Positions 33,222-45,149 of a stretch of 64,000 bases of DNA are shown here, piece after piece. How positions within the stretch are numbered: the first letter of the stretch is position 1; every line of letters begins with the position of its first letter. Position numbers and translations under genes: made by a program. The stretch lies in assembly GCA_963930655.1 (NCBI GenBank), contig OZ005601.1, forward strand, positions 22,940,921-23,004,920, in the 5' to 3' direction. The notes below the pieces were generated by a model, which saw only the letters and a list, made by a program, of their open reading frames with translations, was not told where the DNA came from and searched no databases. This stretch comes from Myrica gale (lineage: Eukaryota; Streptophyta; Magnoliopsida; Fagales; Myricaceae).

Positions 33222-36200
33222 ATGGAGAGGAGTCAATCCCTTAATGTACCCCCATTCTTTGATGGTTCTAATTACGCTTATTAGAAAGTGAGAATGAGGG
33301 CGTTTTTAAAATCTATAGATGAGAGAGTATGGACAGCTGTGGATAAAGGTTGGACCATGCCTGAAAGTTCAATAGATGGGGTTATTTCTATTAAAGAACC
33401 TAGCAAATGGACCGGAAATGAAAGGGAATCCGCTAGCTGGAATAGTAAAGACATTAATGCTATATTCATGAGTGTATCTTCAGATGAATTCATGAGAATA
33501 TCCAAGTGTGAGTCCTCTAAGGAAGCTTGGGATATCTTAGCCCTTACACATGAAGGTACTAAGGCTGTGAGGGATTCTAAATTACAATTGAATGTCTCCA
33601 AGTTCGAAGAGATTCGAATGAGAGACGATGAAACTTTTGATGAATTCTATGGAAAACTTACAGCCATAGTTAATGGGAGTTTTACTCTTGGAGAGAAAAT
33701 TCCAGAATCTAAGGTAGTGAGGAAAGTGCTAAGATCCCTTCCTGAAAGGTTTAGACCAAAAGTCACTGCCATAGAAGAGAGCAAAGTGTTAGATGAAATC
33801 AAAATTGATGAGTTAGTGGGATCATTAAAAACATATGAGCTGACTTTTCCTTTAACTAAAATGGGTAAGTCTATTGCTTTTAAAGCAGTAAAAGAGGAAG
33901 AAAATTCTTCTTCTGACAGTGATTCTGTAGATGATGAAGACATGACTCTTTTTGTTAAGAGGTTTCGTAAGGCTTTCCGATTCAAAAAGGGTAATAATTG
34001 GAAAGAAAAGAAGGGACACACGAAATCCTTCAATAAAACTAATTGGAAGAAGTCTGATAAGAAAGATATAGGAGAACAAAAGAAGAAAGAAGATGTAAGT
34101 ATTCAATGCCATGGTTGTAAAGGTTTCGGACATATGAAAGTAGAATGTCCTACATACTTAAAGGCACAAAGAAAACCTGCCATGAATGCATCTCTTTCTG
34201 ATTCCGATTCTGATATTTCTCCTTCCAGTAAAGAAACTTCATTACATGATAAAGTTAATTATCTTGCTTTTTCATCTTCCATTGTTAATACTAATGAATT
34301 TGATTTTGAAGGTGATGACCTCCTGGATTCAGATTCTGAAGATGAAGAGTCTCTTCGCATGGCTTATGACGAGTTGTATGAAAAGAGCTTGAAGTTGAAG
34401 AAAAAGGATATTTTAATTTCTAAAGAGCTTAGTGTTGTTAAATTAGAAAAAGATCAACTAACATCTGAACTTGCTTTGTTAAATGTGAAAAATACAGATC
34501 TGGAAGCTAAGGTTAAAGAGCTGAAACATGAGCTGGAGCAAGCTAATATAAAGCTGAACAAGTTCATAAGTGGAACCACGAAGCTTGACAAAATGCTAAA
34601 TAGTGGATTAGCAGCCGGAGACAAGAGAGGCTTGGGCTTTTCAGCTGAAAAAGACTCTAAGAATGTCAATAAAACAGTGTTTGTTCCTGCTGTGATTAAG
34701 GAGAAACCGCCTCAAGCTTCAGTTCTACAAAAGAAATCTCATACGGTGGTAAACTCTAACCCTATGAAGTTTTTTAATTATAATAGATCTAATTTCATTC
34801 CAACATGTCACCATTGTGGTAAAATAGGACATATTAAACCAAGGTGCTATAATTTGTCAAATGAGAATTTTAGGAATGTTAGATCTACTTCAAATAGTAT
34901 ATCTAGATCTGACTTTAACATGTTAACTTCTCAAGTAAGTAAACTTGCTCAACAAGTTGATATAATGTCTAAAAGTTTACTTTCATCATCTAAGTCAAAA
35001 CAAGTGTGGAGGAAAAAGGATATGATCTCTTGTAATGTAGCTCATCTAGCTTTTAAGGCTAAAAATGATTTTGTTTGGTATTTGGACAGCGGATGTTCAA
35101 AACACATGTGTGGTGACAAACATTTATTTACCACTCTTAAAAACTATAATGCTGGTGCAGTTACTTTTGGTGATGGTGGTAGGGCAATTGTAGTAGGAAA
35201 AGGTTCTATTACATTGCCTGGTTGTCCTACATTCAATGATGTTTTATATGTTGATGGTCTTAAAGCAAATTTGTTAAGTATTAGCCAAATATGTGATTCT
35301 GACTTGAGTGTTAAGTTTACTAAAGATGCTTGTGCTGTTGTTAATGACAGTGGTAAAATAGTGTTTCATGGCATTAGAACTTCTGATAATTGTTATGGTA
35401 TTGTTCTTAACAATGAAACTATATGTAATAATGTTCGTATTGATAAGACACATTTATGGCATCAACGTTTAGGTCATATAAATTATTGAGATCTTTCTAA
35501 AATGACTAAGGTTGTTGAAGGCTTACCTAAGCTAGAAAGAATAGATAATCAAGTATGTGGTCCATGCCAATTGGGAAAGCAAATTAAATCTAGTCATAAA
35601 AGAACTTTCAGGATATTAACTTCTGCTTGTCTAGATCTTATTCATATGGATTTAATAGGTCCCTCGAGGACTGAATCTCTTGGTGGGAAAAGATATATTC
35701 TGGTCATGGTTGATGATTTTTCCTGATATTCTTGGATTTTATTGCTTAGAGAAAAATCTGAAGCTTTTGATAAAGCTAAAGGATTATGTAAAATTATTCA
35801 AAATCAAAAGAATTGAAATGAGTATGGTAGGAGAATTAAATTACTTTTTAGGTTTGCAAATCAAAAAGTGCAGTGATGGTTTATTTATATCTCAGTCTAA
35901 GTATGCAAAAGAACTTGTCAAGAAATTTGATCTTGATAATAAAAAGCATACCAAAATCCCTATGAGTACATCGGTTAAATTAAATATAGATTCAGCTGAC
36001 AAAAGTGTTGATTACACTGTGTATAGAAGTATGATTGGTAGCCTTTTGTACTTAACAGCAAGTAGACCAGATCTTTCTTTTAGTGTTGGAATTTGTGCTA
36101 GGTTTCAATCTGATCCGAAAGAATCACATCTAGAAGCTGTTAAGAAGATTATCCGTTATGTAAATGGAACTGTTAATTTTGGAATATTTTATTCGAAAAA

Positions 36201-36678
36201 TTATAATACTCATCTTGTAGGTTTTTCTGATGCTGATTGGGCTGGTAATTGTGATGTTCGTAAAAGCACCTCAGGTGGTTGCTTTTATATGGGCTCAAAG
36301 TTAGTTGCCTGGCTCAGCAAAAAGCAGAGTTCGATTTCATTATCTACCGCTGAAGCGGAGTATATGGCTATGGGAAGCTGTTGTACACAACTTATATGGA
36401 TGAAACAAATGTTGTTAGATTATGGTTTAAATCAAGACATAATGACTGTGTATTGTGATAATACAAGTACAATTAATATTTCTAAAAATCCTGTTCAACA
36501 TTCTCGAACAAAACACATTGACATTAGACATCATTTTATTAGAGATTTAGTTGAAAACAAAATAATTAACATTGAGCATGTCTCATCTAAAAATCAATTA
36601 GCTGACTTATTTACTAAGCCACTTGATATTTCAAGATTTGAATCTCTAAGACAAGCTGTTGGTGTTTGCCAAATCTAA
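33222..36678 (+). pseudogene. Sirevirus-like gag-pol, internally deleted
   Basis: The frame starts at ATG 33222 (MERSQSLNVPPFFDGSNY), with an early TAG where Trp or similar is expected. Gag runs through DUF4219/UBN2-like sequence to zinc knuckles (CHGCKGFGHMKVEC near 34110; CHHCGKIGHIKPRC near 34807), with a coiled-coil-like Lys/Glu/Leu region between (about 34370-34570). The protease motif YLDSGCSKHMCG lies near 35080 and the GAG-pre-integrase HLWHQRLGHI near 35455. Integrase is lost after DLIGPSRTES and VMVDDFS. At about 35815 the sequence jumps to the end of RT (ELNYFLGLQI) and continues through RNase H (FSDADWAGN, SLSTAEAEYMA, HIDIRHHFIRD) to the stop at 36678. TGA codons lie at 35487 and 35724. 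Confidence 0.92.
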
Positions 36679-37839
36679 TGATCATGTGTTTGTTTCTAAT
36701 AATTTTTAGAATATTGTTTTTAAAAGTATGTGTCACTTACTCTACTGCATGTTTGACTTATTCTAATTTTTTATTTTACTCATATCTGGGTTCTTTTACA
36801 AATTTGCAGTTAGTTCATTTTTGTTTCACTCTCTTCATAATCTGCAGGTGTAGCTATGGAATTCGACAGTGATGAGGACATATAAGTCATAAACTATGTT
36901 GTGTTATATTTTAATTGAAGATTATATGTAACTAAAGGAATTTGACTAAGTGTTGGTTCTCTTTAAAGGAGGCGTGTATTATGGGGGGCAAAATTGTCTT
37001 TTTCAATTTTTAAGTTAGGGTTTTATAACTTTACCTTTTTTCTCTTTTACCTCACTATTCTCTCCTCTCATACCCGAAAGCTTCTTCTTGCTGACGAAAC
37101 CCATAAGTGCCGCCGAACATTGTGTTTGTCTTTCTCTCTTGAATTTTTTGCTACAAAAATCATCACAATCCCTTGCTTGCTTAAAGAAAAGGTTAGTAGT
37201 TTAATAATCTTTGTCTCTTATACTTGTTTTCGAGTAGGATTTGTGCTGGTAAACTCACGGGTTGAATCCATGTGAGTTGAAATGCGATTTCTCACATTCT
37301 TGTTGATTTCAAAATGTCTTTTCTTATGGGCTTTAATATTTCATCTCTGTTACACAATGTTTGTTCTTTAACTCTTATTTTTTACTTCAAAAATTCACGG
37401 TATTGTAGAGATTTCTCTAAAAACCCGTTTATGTAACTGCTGGACTTTCAAATATTACCTGATTGTGTTTGAAATAAATTAGTGGATCTGTTTAGTTAGT
37501 GCTAGATTCAGTTGTTAATACACTTATCCATGTAGATCCATAGAGTATAAGGTGATTTTGCTGAAATTTGAGAATGGGTATGGTATATAGATCACTGCTG
37601 CCGAGTATTTGGCCTTATGCCATGTTATTTTTATATAATACTGTTAAAAGTTTCATTCTCATAATGCTTGTGTGCTGGTTGTGAAATTGTCAAAACATCT
37701 GTTGCTGTGTTTATATCATACATACGTGATTGTTCTCTCATAAGTTAGTATAGTCTTACAGTGGTCATACTATTTGTTGTTACATAATGAACATGTCTTG
37801 CATTGCGTATAATTAGATCTAATACGTTTTATGTTTTAG
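36679..37839. other. Pol-to-env spacer of the Sirevirus-like element
   Basis: Non-coding, T-rich spacer. Just upstream of the env-like ATG the sequence reads TTTATGTTTTAG followed by ATG, a good 3' splice acceptor shape, suggesting expression from a spliced RNA. Confidence 0.5.
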
Positions 37840-38990
37840 ATGGTAAGGGTTAAACTGCCGGCCAAGAGAGTTGATCCTCCTCCTCCTCCTCGTATGACGA
37901 GGAAAAGAAAGGCTGATTTTGCTTCTTCTTCAAAGAACCAGAAATCTCAGAAAGATAAAGAACCCATTATACTTGATGATTTCAACGATGCCTTGTTTTA
38001 CAATCCTGCAGCTGAGGCGCTTTTCCAAACCAAATTCAGTTTGAAGAAGATTGAATTGGAAAAGGAGGTCCTTGTTGAAGAACTTAGGAACCTTCCTAAG
38101 TTTGGAGAATTCAATTCAAGAGGTTGGGGTCCACTTCTCTACCATTTAACCCCTCCTCCTGAATCACTGGTAAAAGCATTATATTCCAATATCTTTAATA
38201 TTCAGGGTTCTTGTTTCTCAACTTATATTCGTGGTCAAATCATTGAGCTTTCTCCTAAGTTCTTGGCTGAAAAATTAGGAATTCCGTTTATTGAAAACCC
38301 TTTGTATCCTTATAAAGCTTCCCTTTGTCCTCCATTGTCTACTCTTGTTAGTTTTCTAATGCAGAGGACTATCAAAGGTTTTTCTAGAAAGGAATTTCCA
38401 GGCAAGTTCCTTGCTAAAGATCATATTCTTCCGGCCAGAATTATCTTTATAAATATCTATCCAAATATTCATCTGTCTGCATTTTCCTTTGAAAGGATTA
38501 GATTCTTGTATGCATTTCTGAACAATGATTCCATTGATTTAGCAACCAACATATGTGAACACATGATTGAAATCTTCCAAAGTAATTCTGGAAGTCTGAA
38601 AATTCGATATGGTTGCTTAATTATGCGTTGTTAACTGCTGTTGGTATAAGCATTCTTGTCTCTGATAGTCGTCTTGGTCCACTCAAAACCATCGGTATCC
38701 AGACCCTCAAGAAATCTTTATCCCATAAACGTCATCCAACTCTTAGTTATCCTACAGATGTACCTGCCTTTCCTGATGCTCTTAAACTTCTTCTAGATCG
38801 TTCTTCGTCCATCCAATCTGCTATCACTACTCTTCAGTCCGATGTGGCTGTTCTTCGACTTGAATTGTCCCAAGTCAGAGCTGATATTAAATTACTTCAG
38901 CCCTCTACTGCTACATCTGCTTCTGATGCTGGTGGCTCTGGTTCTGCAACTGCTTCTGCTGATATGGATGATTCTGATGCTTCTGAGTAG
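37840..38990 (+). pseudogene. Env-like ORF after pol (plant transposon protein domain)
   Basis: Two overlapping frames (37840-38634 and 38613-38990) read as one protein of about 380 residues separated by a single frameshift near 38615. The N-terminus is basic and Pro-rich (VDPPPPPRMTRKRKADF, a likely nuclear-localisation-type cluster). The middle resembles the putative plant transposon domain that accompanies Sirevirus envelope-like genes (FNSRGWGPLLYHLTPP, FLAEKLGIPF), and the C-terminus has a heptad-like region (SIQSAITTLQSDVAVLRLEL) and a Ser/Asp-rich tail. I see no signal peptide or convincing membrane span, so an envelope role is not supported by the sequence. Confidence 0.75.
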
Positions 38991-39606
38991 CTCAGTTTGG
39001 CCTCCTCCGTGTCAAAAAGGGGGAGAAAACTTGATGATGATGCTGCAAGGTGGTTGGTGGTTGGGTTCTGCATGATGGATATGGAGATGGGTTGAATTCT
39101 GTTTTTCTTTTGAAGTTGTAGTTCTTAACTGCTGGACTTTTTTTCTGTAGCTGTTGTGTTATGTTGCTATTATATTGTGTTTTACTTTTCATATCTTGGA
39201 TCTTGTCTTATTTAGTACTGATGTATGTGTTCAGTATGTTGTCTCTACTTATTACTTATGATGTTCTGTTATGTTTGAGTAAATGGCAGGGGGAGTGTCT
39301 TCTTGCTTTAAGTTGCTTGTGGGGATGTGTCTCAGGGGGAGACATAACTACTTATATTTTTTTTCCTACTTTTGCTATAATGTATTTCGTTAACTAATTC
39401 GATTTCTAATAGTTGTTTAGAGTTGTGTTTGTTATAAGTTTTGTGCAGGTACTTTTGGCCATCTTCTAGTTCTAGAATCATTAGGGTTAATATTGGGTTT
39501 GAGTCCCTTTGTAAAATGTTTCCTGTGGTGGTGATCAACAGGATTCATTATGTTTTTGGTTCAAGGCTAGTATAGTTTTGTCACGTAGGATGCCAAAGAG
39601 GGAGAT
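38991..39606. other. 3' untranslated part of the Sirevirus-like element
   Basis: T-rich, non-coding. Purine-rich tracts (AAAAAGGGGGAGAAAA near 39015, GGCAGGGGGAG near 39287, CTCAGGGGGAGA near 39331) and the final AAGAGGGAGAT before the LTR are consistent with the multiple polypurine tracts known in Sireviruses. Confidence 0.6.
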
Positions 39607-40833
39607 TGTTACGGCATTTAATTGGCATCACGTGAATGTTAGTCAAAGGGGTAGTTTGGTACTTAGTAATGCTTCTAGAAGTGAGAAATAGTGTGTTGTA
39701 CCGTTGGTCATAAAGAAAGCCTCATTAAGGGTAATCTGGACTTTTCCTATGCTTCTAGAAGACTTGAGAAGGAAAGCAAAAGAGGATCTGCATCTCACGG
39801 GTGTACAAGGATTTCGCATAACAGAGTGCAAACAGATTTTTCGTGACAGAGAGTTTTCATATATTTTTGCTTCCAAGATTCGGTGAACTCCAAGATTTGA
39901 AGATTCGGTGTGGTGATCTGATCTGTCTTCTACGTGATGATGGAGAGCTGATTTCGTGAAGAGTTTGGGGTATTGATTGATTGGAAGATAAAGAATTGAA
40001 AGATCACCGGAGTTTTCCCCCAAATTCGATTTCGTGAAGATTAGAGATTCAGAGGTTCTGAATCAGTGAGGCTAAAGGTTTCAGCCTTGGCCCTATATTG
40101 CACAAGGTTTGTGCAAGGAGATCTACTGTCGTTCAGTGATCGTGGCTTCCGTGTTGAACATAGAGGTTCTATGTTCGTGTGGTGATTCGGTTTGGTAAAC
40201 CGAGTTTGATTCAAGGGTTGTTGATTAGGCTAGGTTAGTCTTCAATAGATCACCTTGTAACCTTTGGAAGCTAGTGGATTCGAATGGCCTACGGGCCCGG
40301 AGAGTTTTTCTCCTTAAGGACGTTCCTTAGGGAGTTTCTCTTCGTAACCATTTCCAGTGTTCATGTTTATTATTGTTTCTTGCTTTGATTAATTGCTATT
40401 TTACTAATCAATTGTTTTCTTTGTGTTGTGAGTATTCAACTGTAATATTTGGTAGATATCCTCACTGATTCGGTTGGTAAGAATTCTTTGTGATTTTCTG
40501 GTTCAAGGTTTAGATAAGCAATTGTCTGTGATTCAATTGTACAAAGTTAATCTGAAAAATCTTGGTTCTGTCAAGTGTAGTTACTTCGGAGTCACTTGAA
40601 GTTTCTTCTGTTATCTCTGTTTTTCAGATTTATGAATTTACTGTGTATCTGTTATTTGTGCATATCTGATTTGTAATAAGGTAGTTGAACCTTATTAAAA
40701 ATTGATTGTGTTTAAATTTCAGAGAATAGGTTGTGGTTTGAAAAAGAAAATTGTTATTGAATAAATTTTTTAATATACCTATTCACCCCCTCTAGGTATT
40801 TTTCTCATATTTGGGTCTAAATTAGGTTGTTGA
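39607..40833 (+). repeat. 3' LTR of the Sirevirus-like element
   Basis: 1227 bp. It ends TTGTTGA where the 5' copy ends TTGTTCA, so the terminal CA is mutated; the TSD immediately following confirms the boundary. Confidence 0.95.
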
Positions 40834-41977
40834 GTGCATATAGGCAATTCGCTGCAGGGTTGTGGCTAACAGGCAGCTACCTAATCGGCTGCAAAAGTTC
40901 CTCGAATTATCACGGCGCGACACGGTGAACTGCTATTCTGTATCTTTGCTGCTACATTTCCTTGGGGCTAGCTATATTGGTTCAAATTTGAGAAAGAAGA
41001 TTGACCATGGTTGGACGTGGGAGACAATTTGCCTGCAATGGTCGAGCCTTGGTCAAGGTAAGCCCAGCCTGTTCGCTCATGTCCACCATTTCGTCACCCA
41101 ACCTCTCCCACTCAAAGGACTGTATCAGGGAACCCAATGGCAAGCCAACCACACGCATGGCCAAGCCCTCCCCAGAACAACCCCTCCTCCCAGATCCGAA
41201 GGGCATGAACCTGAACCCATCTCTCACCCCTTCGAGACCTTCAAACCTCTCCGGCTTGAAAGTGGTGGAAATATTTGGGTCACGTTGTATGGCCCACAGA
41301 TTCACGAACAATGTAGTGCCACGAGGGACTTCGAAACCACCCACTAGGCAATCAATCCTCCGATGATTTGTGAGGCACAAGCAATGGTCCTGCTGGATAC
41401 ATCGGCAGTGTTTCGTTTATGATACAACTAAGATAAGGAAGCTTAATTAGCCAAGTCAGACTCGTCAATCAGGCGATCATATCCCACACATTTGTCAAAT
41501 TCGGTTTGCGCTTTCTTCAGAACATGTGGATTGTTCAGCAGCAGTGACATTGCCCACTCCATTGTCCCCGCCGAAGTGTCGGTTCCAGCTGATAATAGGA
41601 CCTGTACAGTTTTTCAATGCTTAATAATCATCCATAGTCTTGTGTGTCATGAACCTACTTTCTTGCTTGAAGTTGCTACTCATTCTGCACTGCGCTGTCC
41701 TTCACTCCTTTCAACAATTATACTCTTTTGTACCCACTAAACCTCACTCTTCATGCTATAGGTAGCTCAAATAAAAGAAGACAAGGAGCGGGTAAAAACC
41801 AAGAAAAAAAATACATTACATGACAAAAAAAAGAGCCTCCAACGACGAGACTTTTGGATCAAAAAACAAAAAATTAAAAATATAAAGTATTTAAATTTAT
41901 TAAGAAAAAAAAATTCTTTTTGAACAGGTGGCTAAACAAAATTTTTTTGATCTACATTGGCATGATTTCGAGCCAAC

Positions 41978-42272
41978 CAGGGGCGGAGGGAAGGGGGGGC
42001 GCGGGGGGCAGCTGCCCACCTCAGTTCTAAAAATAAAAATAAAAACTAAGTATCCTACCCCTCCCTCCCTCCCTCCCTGATATTAATTCGTGTCCCCCCT
42101 CCCTTCTAATTTTTTTTTTGCATATTTGTCTTCAGGTATTAAAAAATATTGATATATTGAAATCTTTTTTGAAAATTTTTTTCGCATAATATTTTATATT
42201 TATTTTTCATCATATTATTTTAAAAAAATTTCGTTTCTGCCCCCCTATACAAACTTTCTGGCTCCGCCACTG
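41978..42272. mobile_element. 295-bp hAT MITE in the P450 intron
   Basis: It begins CAGGGGCGGAGGG and ends TCCGCCACTG. A perfect 8-bp duplication GAGCCAAC flanks it (41970-41977, 42273-42280). The ends resemble those of the hAT elements at 50217 and 56560 (CAG-GGCGGA, then a G-run about 25-30 bp in). The interior is C/T- and A/T-rich and non-coding. Confidence 0.85.
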
Positions 42273-43503
42273 GAGCCAACTCTAAGCAGTCTTGAGTTGG
42301 CTTACTCGTAGGCGGTATTTGTTAGTCAAAATTTTAATCTAATTAGTAACTATAAAATATTATATTTTTATTATAATAAATATAAAAAATTCATTCAAAT
42401 TATTATTATTTTCACCAAAATCCGATCTAAAGATGGAATTGGATATTGCCTTTCAGATTCTGTCTAAAGTAACCAACACCCCTATCCTAAACTCTATAAT
42501 AGAGATTGAGGCTATGTCTAGGAGATATTGGTGGCTTGTATTGTATTTCCTCGTAATTAATTATTTTCTATTAATAAAGAAAGATGTGAATCAAAAGAGC
42601 TTCCCTTCAGCTTTATCGATATCTTTTACTTCATTGCTGCATATTCGGTGATGCTTTTATTTTTATTTTTATTTTCTTCTTGTCCTGAACTTATTTTGGG
42701 CGATCTTTGCAAAATCAGATCTTACAACTTACCAGCATGAGGCCTCTGATGATCTCATCTTTATAGTATTCAGGTTCCGATTCTTGAAGGTCCAATAAAA
42801 CTTCAATCGTCATCTTCTTCTTCTCCTTCTCCTGTCCACCACATCTCATCTTTCTGTGTTCCAGTATCAAACTCTGCTTGAAATTATCTCTCATTTTCTG
42901 CAATAAAATCAACCTCTTCTCGATTCCTCCAACTCCCAACCACCTCAACACCGGTAAGAAATCTGCAATATTTGTGACGGACCCCAGCACGAACGTTTCG
43001 GTTACAATCTCCCAAACTTGCTGGCTTCATCCGCTTCCGCCACGCTATCCCCGTGATAACGCCTTTCGGCGATCATCCTCATTATAACGTTAAGCGTTAG
43101 CTCAAACAATACCGATTTCATGTCGACGGGCCGATTCTGCCCAGCTCCTATGAGGCGGCGAACAAGACAGCGAACCTCATCACTGCGTATGTCGGTGAGC
43201 ATTTGCGGGCGGTGGGAGGAGAGGATTTCCATGGACGAGATTCGGCGGAGGTTTCGCCAGTGGTCGCCGTAGGGGGGGGGGGCAGTTGAGGGAGGTGAAG
43301 TTGTAGCCCAGGTGTTTTCCGGCTAGCATGCGAGGCCGGTTGGCGAAGACAATGTCGTTTCTGCTGAGGCATTCCTCGGCTGTGGACGGGGAAGAGATGA
43401 GGAGGACGGGTTTAGAGCCAAATTGTAGAAGAAGTATGGGACCGTAGCGATTGCAGATGTTTGATAGAGTGCGGTGGAGGGGTTTCTTTAGGAGTTAGTG
43501 AGA

Positions 43504-43527
43504 AGGGAGAATTTTGATTCTCCCTTA
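43504..43527. repeat. Short palindrome in P450 exon 1
   Basis: AAGGGAGAAT and ATTCTCCCTT flank a 4-base loop inside a small insertion after the GHL codons. It can form a hairpin and probably reflects the repair event that broke the frame. Confidence 0.7.
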
Positions 43528-43774
43528 TCAGTTAGAGATGGCCAATTACCGGTAAAGTGGGGAAAGGGCTTGGTGGGAGGTTTTGGATCTTTGAAAGGGA
43601 GCGCTTGGCGAGCACATAAAAGGCTACAAAGAGCAGGATGGGGAACAGCATGGTGCTGAAGGAAAGATGCAGGGTTTGTTGTGTATGGACGTTGGTGTTC
43701 GTTGTGGATCAGAGATATTGGTTTTATAAATGTTACCCGGTGGGTTACATTTCTTATCTACATACATCATATGA

Positions 43775-44082
43775 TATTACGGCATATAAAATCAAAATAT
43801 CATGCACATTCCGCTGATGACTCACCTCCTAGTCCACTGATGACTCACCTCCTCCCTCTAGCTAGCTAATATTCTTTCCGTTAGGAATATTGTTATTTGT
43901 ACTCTTTTTTTGTATTCTAGCGCTCGGGTTGTTTAGGCAGTTAGATAGGAAGATTCCTTTTTACCTGTTATATAATGTACAGTCTCTCATTCATTAAACA
44001 ATACAATATACAGCAGATATTTCACACACCCTTATCTCTCTCATTTTTCTGCTACTCAACTTTTCAATCACGACCTCTTACA
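43775..44082 (+). repeat. 5' LTR of the copia element
   Basis: 308 bp. About 8 substitutions and one single-base indel against the 3' LTR by eye. It carries the repeated CTGATGACTCACCTCCT motif near its start and a TATATAATG box-like sequence near 43970. Confidence 0.95.
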
Positions 44083-44098
44083 TAGTATCAGAGCTTCT

Positions 44099-45146
44099 AT
44101 GACCAGCGAGGAAGAAATACTCATCCAGCCTTCTGCTACCCCTCTTCTCAAAACTCTTCCACTCAAGAAAACCATGCCAGAAACCGATAGTCCATACCTT
44201 TTAGAAACATCTGATAACCCAGGAACCCTATTAGTGACCGAGCTTCTTACGACAGAAAACTATGCTACCTGGTCGAGAGCAATGATCCGTGCTCTTCGTG
44301 CCAAAAGCAAAATCGGGTTCATAAATGGGACCTTACCCAAACCTTCTTTGACTGATCCCCTATTCAGCAGCTGTGAACGATGTAACGACATGGTCGTTTC
44401 CTGGCTGCAGAACTCTATTGCTCCATCACTCAGGTCCAGCGTGGCTTTTGTTGATGATGCATCCGAACTTTGGAAAGAACTGCAAGATCAATTTACACAA
44501 CAGAACGGACCAAGGATTTATGAGCTCAAGAAGGCATTATCTAATCTCACTCAGGGGTGATGACATTGTAAGTATCTACTATGGCAAGCTTAAATCTCTG
44601 TGGGATGAACTCTCCATATATGATCCTCTACCAGCTTGTAATTGTGGAAATTTGAAGATATTTACTGAACGATACCAAAGAGATTGTGTTATACAATTTC
44701 TAATGGGTCTGCACGATTCTTACTCCAACATGAGAGACCAAGTCATGATGATAGAACCCCTGCCGGCTGTAAACAAAGTTTTCTCCTATATCCAGCAACA
44801 GGAGAGACAGAGGCAAGTTATTTTAAACACTTCTAATGCAGAAAATATTGCTTTGTTCACTCGGCACAATGTGAGATCTCCAAAGCCAAACAAATCATTT
44901 GGGAATATCAAGAGAGACATATTGTATTGCACCCACTGTAAAATTACTGGTCATTCCTTTGAGAATTGTTTTAAGGCTGGCAATGCCAAACCACCTGTGT
45001 GCTCTCACTGTGATATGACAGGACATACTTCAAATCGGTGCTATAAACTACACGGGTATCCACCTGGGCACAAATTCCACAATAAAAAATGTACTTATTG
45101 GGGGATCAGCACATCAAGCCAGTGGACAGCCCATTTCCGAGGATGA
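44099..45146 (+). pseudogene. Copia gag, one frameshift
   Basis: The frame starts at ATG 44099 just after the primer site (MTSEEEILIQPSATPLL). It shows the gag N-terminal features LTTENYATWSRAMIRALRAK and GFINGTLPKP and the UBN2-like WKELQDQFTQQNGPRIYELK, then a frameshift near 44556 (LSNLTQG to GDDIVSIYYGKLKSLWDEL). Two zinc-knuckle-like motifs follow near 44935-45030 (CTHCKITGHSFENC, CSHCDMTGHTSNRC). A second frame change separates it from protease. Confidence 0.88.
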
Positions 45147-45149
45147 CAA

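Larger units (their letters stand above)
31947..40833 (+). mobile_element. Sirevirus-like Ty1/copia retrotransposon with env-like ORF
   Basis: The element is 8887 bp, bounded by the 5-bp duplication GTGCA (31942-31946, 40834-40838), with LTRs of 1227 bp each. It has the primer-binding site TGGTATCAGAGCC (33176-33188) 2 bp after the 5' LTR, a long gag with two zinc knuckles, protease, the start of integrase, the end of RT plus RNase H, and then an extra ORF after pol (37840-38990). A large gag, the MSMVGELNYFLGLQI motif and a post-pol env-like ORF fit the Sirevirus/Maximus lineage. Most of integrase and RT are deleted, so it is non-autonomous. Confidence 0.93.
40982..43651 (-). pseudogene. CYP81-type cytochrome P450 pseudogene
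   Basis: CYP81 enzymes are ER monooxygenases of specialised metabolism. Exon 1 (42733-43651) starts MLFPILLFVAFYVLAKRSL (membrane anchor) with the Pro-rich hinge LPPSPFPTLPVIGHL, and continues through AEECLSRNDIVFANRPRMLA, LRRISSMEILSSHR and VTNIADFLPVLRWLGVGGIE. The intron (41602-42732) carries a hAT MITE. Exon 2 (40982-41601) has [58 protein letters not shown] and the heme loop FMPFGSGRRGCSGEGLA. Damage: an insertion of about 40 bp after GHL containing a palindrome, a run of 11 C that shifts frame before YGDHWRNLRR, and stop/frame changes around the K-helix. The splice sites remain intact. Confidence 0.88.

Noticed and set aside
33281..33601. Minus-strand frames of 90-130 codons across the Sirevirus gag
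   Set aside because: Antisense shadows of a long, motif-bearing plus-strand frame.
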